This document shows positions 1 through 4,926 of a stretch of 7,466 nt of DNA, one piece after another. Within the stretch, counting starts at the first letter, position 1. Every line of letters begins with the position of its first letter. This DNA is from Clostridia bacterium (GTDB lineage: Bacteria; Bacillota; Clostridia; Oscillospirales; CAG-382). The notes under the pieces are model-generated. The model was given only the letters and a program-made list of their open reading frames with translations, was not told where the DNA came from and did no database searches. The position numbers and the translations under genes are program-made. The stretch lies in the NCBI GenBank assembly GCA_017397605.1, contig JAFQII010000284.1, positions 1-7,466 of the forward strand, given 5' to 3'.

Positions 1-19
1 CAAATGATGCCGAAATGCA

Positions 20-25
20 TATAAT
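20..25 (+). promoter_or_regulatory. Probable -10 box of the DinJ/YafQ operon promoter
   Basis: A perfect TATAAT lies 29 bases before the antitoxin ATG. The matching -35 box would fall at or before the window edge, so it cannot be verified. An ATGCAT palindrome at 15-20 abuts the -10 box. It could be part of an operator, because RHH antitoxins of this family usually repress their own promoter, but that is inference. Confidence 0.45.
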
Positions 26-54
26 AAAATTGCAACAAGAAAGGCGGTGAAAAT

Positions 55-336
55 ATGGCACAGACAAGCGTAAACATCAGGATGGACGAGGCGACCAAGG
101 TTGCGTTTGACCGTTTTTGCGAGGAGATCGGGCTGTCCGTCAGCTCTGCGTTCAATCTGTTTGCAAAAACCGTTGTCAGAGAGCAGAGAATCCCATTTGA
201 GATCACGACGAATGTTCCCAATAAGCTGACGCTTGATGCAATGAAAGAGGCGCAGGAAATGTCCCATTATCCCGAACGGTACAAGAAATACGACAATGTA
301 GACAGCATGATGGAGGATATTTTGGGTGAAGTATGA
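55..336 (+). CDS. dinJ: RelB/DinJ-family antitoxin (ribbon-helix-helix)
   Basis: A 93-residue antitoxin of the RelB/DinJ family, expected to bind and neutralise the downstream YafQ-like RNase and to repress the shared promoter. Residues 3-48 form the typical ribbon-helix-helix unit: a beta strand TSVNIRMD, then helices covering KVAFDRFCEEIGL and SVSSAFNLFAKTVVREQ, followed by the RIPFEI motif seen in many DinJ/RelB proteins. The C-terminal part (about 58-93) is charged and is the expected toxin-wrapping segment. The ATG at 55 has an AAGGCGG ribosome binding site about 8 bases upstream. The gene overlaps the toxin start by 11 bases, which couples their translation. Family assignment is firm; the exact toxin specificity is inferred from the neighbour. 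Confidence 0.9.
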   Translation: MAQTSVNIRMDEATKVAFDRFCEEIGLSVSSAFNLFAKTVVREQRIPFEITTNVPNKLTLDAMKEAQEMSHYPERYKKYDNVDSMMEDILGEV

Positions 337-601
337 AATTGTGCCCTCCAATCAGTTCAAAAAGGATTTGAAGCTTGCCAAAAAGCGGGGATATGATCTT
401 GATAAGATCAAAAATGTGATTGCGGTTCTCGCAAACGGCGAGGATTTGGATGCAAAATATCGTGATCATCTGCTGACAGGCGATTATGGCGGTTTTCGGG
501 AATGTCACATACAGCCGGATTGGTTGCTTGTGTATCAGATCAACGGCGAAAAACTGCTCTTGTTTTTGGCGCGTACGGGAACGCACAGCGATTTATTTTG
601 A
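326..601 (+). CDS. yafQ: YafQ-family mRNA interferase toxin
   Basis: A 91-residue type II toxin of the YafQ branch of the RelE superfamily, a ribosome-dependent endoribonuclease that cuts mRNA during translation. The signature runs from YRDHLLTG (45-52) through GFRECHIQPDWLLVYQ (56-71) to ARTGTHSDLF (82-91). The residues matching the catalytic set known from E. coli YafQ are all present: H48, H61, D65 and H87, with the terminal F91. The toxin therefore looks intact. The start is a GTG at 326, inside the antitoxin gene. A GGATATTTTGG stretch upstream is only a weak ribosome binding site, so expression probably depends on translational coupling to the antitoxin. This favours antitoxin excess. 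Confidence 0.92.
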   Translation: MKYEIVPSNQFKKDLKLAKKRGYDLDKIKNVIAVLANGEDLDAKYRDHLLTGDYGGFRECHIQPDWLLVYQINGEKLLLFLARTGTHSDLF

Positions 602-628
602 GATTGATATTCATTTTTTGAGGTAACG

Positions 629-1711
629 ATGGACTATTTACAAAAACCGCGCTATCATTACCGCCCGAAAAAAGGGTGGATCAACGATCCCAACGGGTTG
701 GTTTATTTTGACGGGTATTATCATATTTTTTACCAGCATGCACCCGACTTTGAACAGCCGTGGAAACAGCCGATGCACTGGGGGCATGCACGCACCAAGG
801 ATTTTTTGGTGTGGGAGGAGCTTCCGGTCGCGCTGACGCCCGATGCGCCGTATGACGGCGGCGGTTGTTGGTCGGGAACGGCGATAGCAAAGGACGGCAA
901 GCTGTATTTGTTTTATGCCGCGATCACGGAGGTTTCGACGATTGCGGTGGCAGTTTCCGAGGACGGCGTTCACTTTAAAAAGTACGAGCAAAACCCCGTG
1001 ATCAGGACGTTTCCGCCCGAGGGAGGGCCCGATTTCCGCGATCCTGCCGTCTGCCGGATCGACGGCGTGTATTACTGCGTGGTCGCGTCGGGCAATCCGC
1101 CGACCAAAACGGCGCGTTTGCTGTTGTACCGCAGCAAAAACCTGCTCGATTGGACGTTTTGCTGTGTGATGGCGGAGTGGCAAAACGGCAAGTACGCGGA
1201 GTGTCCGTCGTTTGTCCCCGCAAAGGAAGGATTTTTGCTGACAACGTCCGTTTGTCCGCTGGAATCGGAGCATTATTTCTCGGTGATGTACGGGGATTTT
1301 GAGGACGGAACATTCACCGCGCGTCACATTGCCGAGGTCGACAAGGGCCCCGACCAGTATGCGGGGCAGGTCTTTTTGGATCATTTGGGAAGAAGTCTGT
1401 TGATCACGTGGATTCCCGGGTGGAAGTACAGCGGATACGCGCCTGCCGACATCGGATGCATGTCCGTTCCGCGTGAGCTGACGCTCAAGGATGGCAAGAT
1501 CACCGCGTACCCGATCGCCGAGCTGCAGTACCTGCTCAAGGACGAGGATCCCTGCCTGCAAAGAACCGAAAACGGATTTGTCGTTGCGAGAGAGGGCAGA
1601 GAACCGCTGGTATATGGGGGCGAGATCCGTGATCTCAAAATTCTGCGCGACGGATACATCGCGGAGATCTTTGTCAACGGCGGTGAAGAGGTTTTTTCGG
1701 TGTTGTTATAG
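629..1711 (+). CDS. GH32 family sucrose/fructan hydrolase, compact form
   Basis: A 360-residue glycoside hydrolase family 32 enzyme, expected to cleave sucrose, sucrose-6-phosphate or short fructans at the beta-fructosyl bond. The five-bladed propeller domain fills residues 9 to about 300. The three family catalytic motifs are intact: WINDPNG at 17-23 (nucleophile D20), FRDP at 136-139 (transition-state stabiliser D138) and the EC pair at 191-192 (acid/base E191). CWSGTA (80-85) and DQYAGQ (242-247) are further family motifs. No signal peptide is seen, so it is probably cytoplasmic. The family is usually nearer 480-500 residues; here the C-terminal beta-sandwich is cut to about 60 residues, yet the closing strand motif (AEIFVNGGEEVFSVLL, 345-360) remains. 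The start ATG has GAGG at 620-623. No permease, fructokinase or sugar regulator adjoins it, so the natural substrate is open. Confidence 0.88.
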   Translation: MDYLQKPRYHYRPKKGWINDPNGLVYFDGYYHIFYQHAPDFEQPWKQPMHWGHARTKDFLVWEELPVALTPDAPYDGGGCWSGTAIAKDGKLYLFYAAITEVSTIAVAVSEDGVHFKKYEQNPVIRTFPPEGGPDFRDPAVCRIDGVYYCVVASGNPPTKTARLLLYRSKNLLDWTFCCVMAEWQNGKYAECPSFVPAKEGFLLTTSVCPLESEHYFSVMYGDFEDGTFTARHIAEVDKGPDQYAGQVFLDHLGRSLLITWIPGWKYSGYAPADIGCMSVPRELTLKDGKITAYPIAELQYLLKDEDPCLQRTENGFVVAREGREPLVYGGEIRDLKILRDGYIAEIFVNGGEEVFSVLL

Positions 1712-1724
1712 GAGACGGAATGAT

Positions 1725-1756
1725 TTAAGGGGGCTTTTTGAAAAAAGCCCCCTTAA
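1725..1756 (+). terminator. Perfect 15-bp inverted repeat after the GH32 gene
   Basis: The arm 1725-1739 (TTAAGGGGGCTTTTT) is perfectly complementary to 1742-1756, with only two bases between the arms, so the inner A/T pairs will open to form the loop. There is no clean T run after the arm on the + strand. It may be a stabilising 3' hairpin, part of a double terminator with the next hairpin, or a copy of a dispersed palindromic repeat. Confidence 0.6.
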
Positions 1757-1775
1757 CAACCCCAAAAAACTTATG

Positions 1776-1806
1776 CCGAAAACTATCGTTTTCGGAGAGT
1801 TTTTTT
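1776..1806 (+). terminator. Rho-independent terminator of the TA/GH32 transcript
   Basis: The stem CCGAAAAC (1776-1783) pairs with GTTTTCGG (1788-1795) around a four-base TATC loop. AGAG and then seven T (1800-1806) follow. The stem is only moderately GC-rich and the T run starts four bases after it, so it is acceptable rather than ideal. It sits between the GH32 stop and the next promoter, separating the two units. Confidence 0.7.
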
Positions 1807-1815
1807 GTTTTTCCT

Positions 1816-1838
1816 CTTGACATTGACCTTGCGTCAAG
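1816..1838 (+). promoter_or_regulatory. Putative MerR operator dyad inside the promoter spacer
   Basis: TTGAC (1823-1827) and GTCAA (1833-1837) form an inverted repeat with five bases between the arms, lying in the -35/-10 spacer. CTTGAC (1816-1821) pairs with GTCAAG (1833-1838) as an overlapping alternative, and TTGAC is repeated directly every six bases. A dyad centred between -35 and -10 is where MerR dimers bind, so the regulator encoded immediately downstream probably binds here and controls its own operon. Confidence 0.6.
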
Positions 1839-1847
1839 TGATAAAAT
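1817..1847 (+). promoter_or_regulatory. MerR-type promoter with 19-base spacer
   Basis: A perfect -35 TTGACA (1817-1822) and a -10 TAAAAT (1842-1847, five of six consensus) are separated by 19 bases. The long spacer is the hallmark of promoters that MerR-family activators untwist. Transcription would start near 1854, just before the GAAGGAG ribosome binding site at 1855-1861, giving a very short leader. A 17-base reading with -10 GATAAA (1840-1845) is possible but matches the consensus less well. Confidence 0.72.
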
Positions 1848-1869
1848 GGGTATTGAAGGAGTGAAAAAC

Positions 1870-2562
1870 ATGCAAACACGTTTGTACGACATTGCCGAGG
1901 TCTGCAAAATGCTGGGGACGACCTCGCGCACCTTGCGGTTTTATGAGCAAAAGGGAATCATTGAGAGCACCGCCGTGCCGTTTGGCACGCGCAGGCAGTA
2001 CAGCGAGGAACAAATTGCGCGCATCAAGCAGGTCATGGTGTTGCGTTCGCTGGGGATGCCGGTGGCGAAAATTGCGTCACTGCAAGCCGAACAGGGCGAT
2101 TTGTCGCAGGCGATTCTGGAACGCCGCGCGCAGGTCATCGCATCCGTGACGACCAAGTACAAGGAAATCCGTCTGTTGAGCGAAGCACTTGAGACGCTGG
2201 AGCAAGGCGGCGATATTTTCGCGCCGCGGGCGAATCAAGAAGAGCAGCGCACCGAACGGCTTGCGGCGGCACAGCGGTTTACCGATCTGTTTCTGGCAGG
2301 GGACTTGCGCGGCTGTTACGCCTTTTTTACGGCGGAATTGCAAAGCGCGATGCCGTTTGACGATTTTGCAAAAGCGGTGGCAGAGACGTTGCGCCCCGTG
2401 GGGAAGTTTGTCTCGCGCGGTGTGCGGTGGACGGGGTATGTTCCCGAGGTGATTTACAGCGAGTTGCGCTACGAAAAGCTGGGCGTGTACATTCAGCTTG
2501 TCTTTGGTGACAGAGGCATCGGCGGTGTATGGCTGGGATATTGTGAAACGGAGGAACGGTAA
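1870..2562 (+). CDS. MerR-family regulator with C-terminal NTF2/DUF3887-like domain
   Basis: A 230-residue one-component transcription regulator. Residues 5-24 (YDIAEVCKMLGTTSRTLRFY) are the MerR recognition helix-turn-helix, and RRQYSEEQIARI (41-52) is the winged segment. The helices at 50-75 complete the DNA-binding domain, and a dimerising coiled coil spans about 76-112. After a polar linker, residues 132-227 resemble a DUF3887/NTF2-like fold: RFTDLFLAGDLRGCYAFFTAELQ, then PVGKFVSRG and beta strands to the end. No cysteine pattern for metal sensing is seen, so a small-molecule ligand in the NTF2-like cup is an inference. ATG 1870 is chosen because GAAGGAG lies 8 bases before it; the open frame extends upstream through the promoter and cannot be the true start. 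The stop overlaps the next ATG by one base. Confidence 0.85.
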   Translation: MQTRLYDIAEVCKMLGTTSRTLRFYEQKGIIESTAVPFGTRRQYSEEQIARIKQVMVLRSLGMPVAKIASLQAEQGDLSQAILERRAQVIASVTTKYKEIRLLSEALETLEQGGDIFAPRANQEEQRTERLAAAQRFTDLFLAGDLRGCYAFFTAELQSAMPFDDFAKAVAETLRPVGKFVSRGVRWTGYVPEVIYSELRYEKLGVYIQLVFGDRGIGGVWLGYCETEER

Positions 2563-2780
2563 TGGAAACGTTTGTCAAATGGTGCTTCGGTGCGCTTTGC
2601 ACCCTGCCGATCTTTTTGGGCGCGCACATTTACTGCGTGACGCGCAAGTATACTTGCCCGGGCTGCGGCAGGGAGTTCCGTGCCAAATGGTACGCATTCG
2701 GCACATGGTATCACACGGGCGGCACCCGCGTTGCCAAATGTCCGCACTGCGGCCGAAAGGGGTTTTGCAGGTATGAGTAA
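2562..2780 (+). CDS. Small membrane-anchored zinc-ribbon protein, function unknown
   Basis: A 72-residue protein. Residues 6-26 are hydrophobic (one membrane segment), followed by a soluble zinc ribbon with two CxxC knuckles: CPGC at 32-35 and CPHC at 60-63. A WYAFGTWYHTGGTR stretch lies between them. The start ATG shares its A with the TAA of the MerR gene, and the stop lies inside the next gene (8-base overlap), so the three are almost certainly cotranslated. The ribbon most likely binds structural Zn and may contact nucleic acid or protein. No specific function is recognised. Confidence 0.78.
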   Translation: METFVKWCFGALCTLPIFLGAHIYCVTRKYTCPGCGREFRAKWYAFGTWYHTGGTRVAKCPHCGRKGFCRYE

Positions 2781-3225
2781 AATCATGCGTGCTTTGACTT
2801 GGTGCTTTGCTTTGCTTGTTTTGCTTGCGGTCGCCGTATTCCGCAAATATTGGGTGTTGACTGCGTGGTCTGCCGTGCCGTTGTTTTTGGCGTTGCTGTC
2901 CGTCTTTTTGGTGTACCGCTTTCGGAGGGAAGGAGAGAACTTTGAGCAGACAGCCTACGGAAGTGCGTTGACGGAGCAGGAGCAGTGCGTATTGTTTCGG
3001 TATCTGTCGTCGGTGATCGCTGTACTGACACCGTGGCAGGGCGTTTTTGTGTTCTTTTTTGAAGCGGGTAAGCTGATGTCGGCGGCGGTGTTTTTGCTCG
3101 GCTTTCTCCTTGCGCCGATGCTGTTTCGCGTTCGTTTCGGCAAGCAGATCCGCGCGCGCCGCGAGCGCGAACAGAGCGAGCTGGAAGAACAGCGCAAAAA
3201 AGAAGAACGGGGATTGTGGAAATAA
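2773..3225 (+). CDS. Multi-pass membrane protein with charged C-terminal helix
   Basis: A 150-residue protein of no recognised family. Hydrophobic segments lie at about 9-23, 28-48, 76-96 and 101-119, giving perhaps four membrane passes. A highly charged, probably helical tail (120-150, rich in R, E, K and Q) should lie in the cytoplasm. The polar stretch 50-74 between the two hairpins holds GENFEQTAYGSALTEQEQ. The start ATG 2773 is chosen over the longer open frame, which begins at 2680 inside the zinc-ribbon gene, because AAAGGGG at 2756-2762 sits about 10 bases before it and the hydrophobic N-terminus begins there. It overlaps the preceding gene by 8 bases and is the last gene of the MerR-led operon. 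Partner or target of the regulator is inference. Confidence 0.72.
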   Translation: MSKIMRALTWCFALLVLLAVAVFRKYWVLTAWSAVPLFLALLSVFLVYRFRREGENFEQTAYGSALTEQEQCVLFRYLSSVIAVLTPWQGVFVFFFEAGKLMSAAVFLLGFLLAPMLFRVRFGKQIRARREREQSELEEQRKKEERGLWK

Positions 3226-3302
3226 AGATCGTTGCTTTTTCTCCGAAAATGATTTCTTTGCGTTCGTTTGCAAAAATCTGCGCTTATGATGCGCATGATG
3301 TG

Positions 3303-3331
3303 TTGACAAATGTGCAAAAATAATGTATACT
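3303..3331 (+). promoter_or_regulatory. Sigma-70-type promoter of the RelE module
   Basis: TTGACA (3303-3308) and TATACT (3326-3331) are separated by exactly 17 bases. Transcription should begin near 3338, about 28 bases before the toxin ATG. This is the strongest promoter in the left half and lets the toxin-antitoxin pair be expressed independently of the upstream operon. Confidence 0.8.
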
Positions 3332-3341
3332 GTTTGTACAG
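3330..3341 (+). promoter_or_regulatory. Possible operator dyad at the RelE promoter start site
   Basis: CTGT (3330-3333) and ACAG (3338-3341) form a small dyad around TTGT, overlapping the -10 box and the expected start of transcription. Its position suits autorepression by the toxin-antitoxin complex, but four-base arms can arise by chance. Confidence 0.3.
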
Positions 3342-3365
3342 CAAGGGTGAAAAGCAGGAGTAGCT

Positions 3366-3626
3366 ATGACAATACGATATTCAAAAGATGCCCTGAAATT
3401 TTTAAGTAAATTGGATCAAAAATCGGTAAGGAGAATTCGTGAGGCGATTTTAGGGCTGACGTTTGTTCCGCCGGTTGGCGATATCAAAACCATGCAAGGG
3501 TATTCGGATCGTCGCATGCGACTTCGCGTCGGCTCTTGGCGTGTGATTTATAAATACGGTCAAGAGGGAGAGCTTGAAATTCTGTTTGTCATAGATATCG
3601 GAAATCGCGGAGATATTTATAAGTGA
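3366..3626 (+). CDS. relE: RelE-family toxin (type II TA, toxin-first order)
   Basis: An 86-residue RelE/ParE-superfamily toxin, expected to cleave mRNA in the ribosome. The opening TIRYSKDALKFLSKLD (2-17) gives the first strand and helix, RRIREAILGL the second helix, and KTMQGY (41-46) leads into the core. MRLRVGSWRVIYKY (51-64) is the diagnostic RelE strand pair, and the protein closes with FVIDIGNRGDIYK (74-86). The positions corresponding to the basic catalytic residues of RelE look occupied (R52, R54, R59, R81), and Y85 near the end matches the usual tyrosine, so activity is likely retained. The ATG has GGAG at 3357-3360. The antitoxin follows after 12 bases; toxin-first order is less common for RelE systems but typical of HigBA-like arrangements. 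Confidence 0.87.
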   Translation: MTIRYSKDALKFLSKLDQKSVRRIREAILGLTFVPPVGDIKTMQGYSDRRMRLRVGSWRVIYKYGQEGELEILFVIDIGNRGDIYK

Positions 3627-3638
3627 GGAGGGTGCGGT

Positions 3639-3860
3639 ATGTCTGAATTGGTAAAGGATGCGGCAAGATTGATGGATATGTTGCCGGACGAAGACAAGAA
3701 TTTTGCCTATGAGTTCATCAAAAAGCTCGTTCTTGCATGGGATCCCGATTTTACAAAAGTAACGGCAGAAGAAGCAGAGCGCATCGCGGAAGCTGAGGCA
3801 AGCGGTTTTGTGGACGAAAAGGATATCGACTGGGACCATTTGGAGTCCGCTTTGCAATAA
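3639..3860 (+). CDS. Cognate antitoxin of the RelE toxin, no DNA-binding domain seen
   Basis: A 73-residue acidic, mainly helical protein. Residues 3-34 look like two helices (SELVKDAARLMDML, then NFAYEFIKKLVLAW). A WDPDFTKVTAEEAERIAEAEAS segment (34-55) follows, and the acidic tail ends in DEKDIDWDHLESALQ. The WDPDFTK..T.EEA pattern is, from memory, common in short Firmicute proteins next to RelE toxins. No helix-turn-helix or ribbon-helix-helix motif is obvious, so it may neutralise the toxin without conventional autorepression. A strong GAGGAGGG ribosome binding site (3625-3632) overlaps the toxin stop and should give more antitoxin than toxin. Its role is inferred from position and size. 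Confidence 0.75.
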   Translation: MSELVKDAARLMDMLPDEDKNFAYEFIKKLVLAWDPDFTKVTAEEAERIAEAEASGFVDEKDIDWDHLESALQ

Positions 3861-3873
3861 TTTTTTAAAAATC

Positions 3874-3903
3874 ATAACGCGGAGAAAAACCGCGTTATTT
3901 TTT
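3874..3903 (+). terminator. Rho-independent terminator after the RelE module
   Basis: The nine-base stem ATAACGCGG (3874-3882) pairs with CCGCGTTAT (3890-3898) around the loop AGAAAAA. A T run to 3903 follows directly and continues, after ATTC, into another long T run. This is a textbook terminator that isolates the toxin-antitoxin module from miaA. Confidence 0.92.
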
Positions 3904-3967
3904 ATTCTTTTTTTTGAAAGAAAGGTTCTTTTTGCGTTCCTTTTTGCGAAAAAATTGTAAACCCGTC
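3904..3967. repeat. A/T-tract-rich spacer with a short tandem near-repeat
   Basis: Between the terminator and the miaA promoter lie long T and A tracts and a near-exact tandem repeat, GTTCTTTTTGCG (3925-3936) followed by GTTCCTTTTTGCG (3936-3948). The A-tract 3949-3954 lies about 14 bases before the miaA -35 box and could act as an UP-like element. No gene is seen here. Confidence 0.4.
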
Positions 3968-3996
3968 TTGCATTTCAAAAATATATGTGATATAAT
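3968..3996 (+). promoter_or_regulatory. Extended -10 promoter of the miaA operon
   Basis: A perfect TATAAT (3991-3996) is preceded by TG at 3988-3989, one base away, which makes an extended -10. The -35 TTGCAT (3968-3973) is weak but sits at 17 bases. The predicted start is near 4003, about 26 bases before the miaA GTG. It should drive miaA and probably the closely spaced genes that follow. Confidence 0.82.
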
Positions 3997-4028
3997 ATAG
4001 TACTTATGATTGAGTATGGTGGAAAACT

Positions 4029-4907
4029 GTGTCAAAAATTCCTGTTTATGCCGTGGTGGGGCCCACCGCGACGGGCAAAAGTGCATATGCTGTCCGCTTG
4101 GCGAAGGAAATCGGCGGTGAGATCATCAGCGGTGACTCAATGCAGATTTACCGCGGGATGGACATCGGCACGGCAAAGGCGATGCCCGACGAGCAAGGCG
4201 GTGTCGTGCATCACCTTTTGGATATCGCAGACATTGACGAGCCGTTTTCGGCAGGCAAGTTTATGGCGCTTGCAAAGGAAAAGATCGCAGAGATCCACGC
4301 GAGGGGAAAGGTGCCGATCATTTGCGGCGGCACGGGCTTGTATATCGAGCTCCTTTTGACGGGCAAGCAACTGACCGAGACGACCGCGGACGAAGGCTTG
4401 CGCGCCGAGCTGCTTGCGTTTGCAAACGAGCACGGCAACGAGGCACTGCATGCAAGGCTTGCGCAGGCCGATCCCGATTCCGCGCAGGCGATCCACCCCA
4501 ACAACGTCAAGCGCGTCGTGCGCGCGCTGGAGATCTGCATGACCTCGGGCGTCACCAAAACGGAGGCGGACGAGCAGAGCAGGCAGTACGACAACCCGTA
4601 TGCGCCGACGGTCATCCGTCTGACGACCAACGACCGCGCATCGTTGTATGAACGCATCGACAGGCGCGTGCACAGGATGTTTGAGATGGGGTTGGAGGAA
4701 GAGGTGCGCGCGCTGTGCGAAAAGGGCTTGCGCGACACGCCGACGGCTTCGCAGGCGATCGGGTACAAGGAGTTTTATCCGTATTTTGACGGGTTGATCA
4801 CGATCGGGCAGGTGGAAGAAGACATCTGCCGCAACACGCGCCGTTATGCCAAACGGCAGGAGACGTGGTTTGGCAGAATGCATTGCGACGAGACTGTTTT
4901 GATTTGA
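4029..4907 (+). CDS. miaA: tRNA dimethylallyltransferase MiaA
   Basis: A 292-residue MiaA, which transfers a dimethylallyl group to the N6 of A37 in tRNAs reading UNN codons, the first step of ms2i6A formation. The P-loop GPTATGKS is at 11-18 and the substrate-site motif SGDSMQIYRGMDIGTAK at 34-50. GGTGLY is at 100-105, HPNNVKRVVRALE at 156-168, AIGYKEF at 243-249 and RNTRRYAKRQETWF at 268-281, so the protein is complete. The start is GTG 4029 with GGTGG at 4018-4022. An overlapping ATG at 4006 is in another frame. The next gene starts 19 bases after the stop. No hfq, the usual neighbour in many bacteria, is found here. Confidence 0.97.
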   Translation: MSKIPVYAVVGPTATGKSAYAVRLAKEIGGEIISGDSMQIYRGMDIGTAKAMPDEQGGVVHHLLDIADIDEPFSAGKFMALAKEKIAEIHARGKVPIICGGTGLYIELLLTGKQLTETTADEGLRAELLAFANEHGNEALHARLAQADPDSAQAIHPNNVKRVVRALEICMTSGVTKTEADEQSRQYDNPYAPTVIRLTTNDRASLYERIDRRVHRMFEMGLEEEVRALCEKGLRDTPTASQAIGYKEFYPYFDGLITIGQVEEDICRNTRRYAKRQETWFGRMHCDETVLI

Positions 4908-4926
4908 GACGAAAGGACGGCAAGGC

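Noticed and set aside
638..1561. Long minus-strand open frame of 307 codons opposite the GH32 gene
   Set aside because: Its translation is rich in R, H and Q with no recognisable domain, and it lies wholly antisense to a gene with intact catalytic motifs. It is a shadow of GC-rich codon use.
1738..1869. Upstream extension of the MerR frame
   Set aside because: It would start inside the terminator hairpins and cross the promoter. MerR homology begins at the ATG at 1870, which has a proper ribosome binding site.
2680..2772. Upstream extension of the 150-residue membrane protein
   Set aside because: It lies in another frame over the zinc-ribbon codons and is non-hydrophobic. The ATG at 2773 overlaps the previous stop as expected for coupled genes.
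3279..3295. TGCGC...GCGCA inverted repeat as a terminator for the membrane-protein operon
   Set aside because: The stem is only five base pairs with a seven-base loop and no T run. It is too weak to call; no clear terminator was found between 3226 and 3302.
3905..3922. TTCTTT/AAAGAA hairpin after the RelE terminator
   Set aside because: Almost only A/T pairs in a homopolymer-rich stretch; expected by chance.
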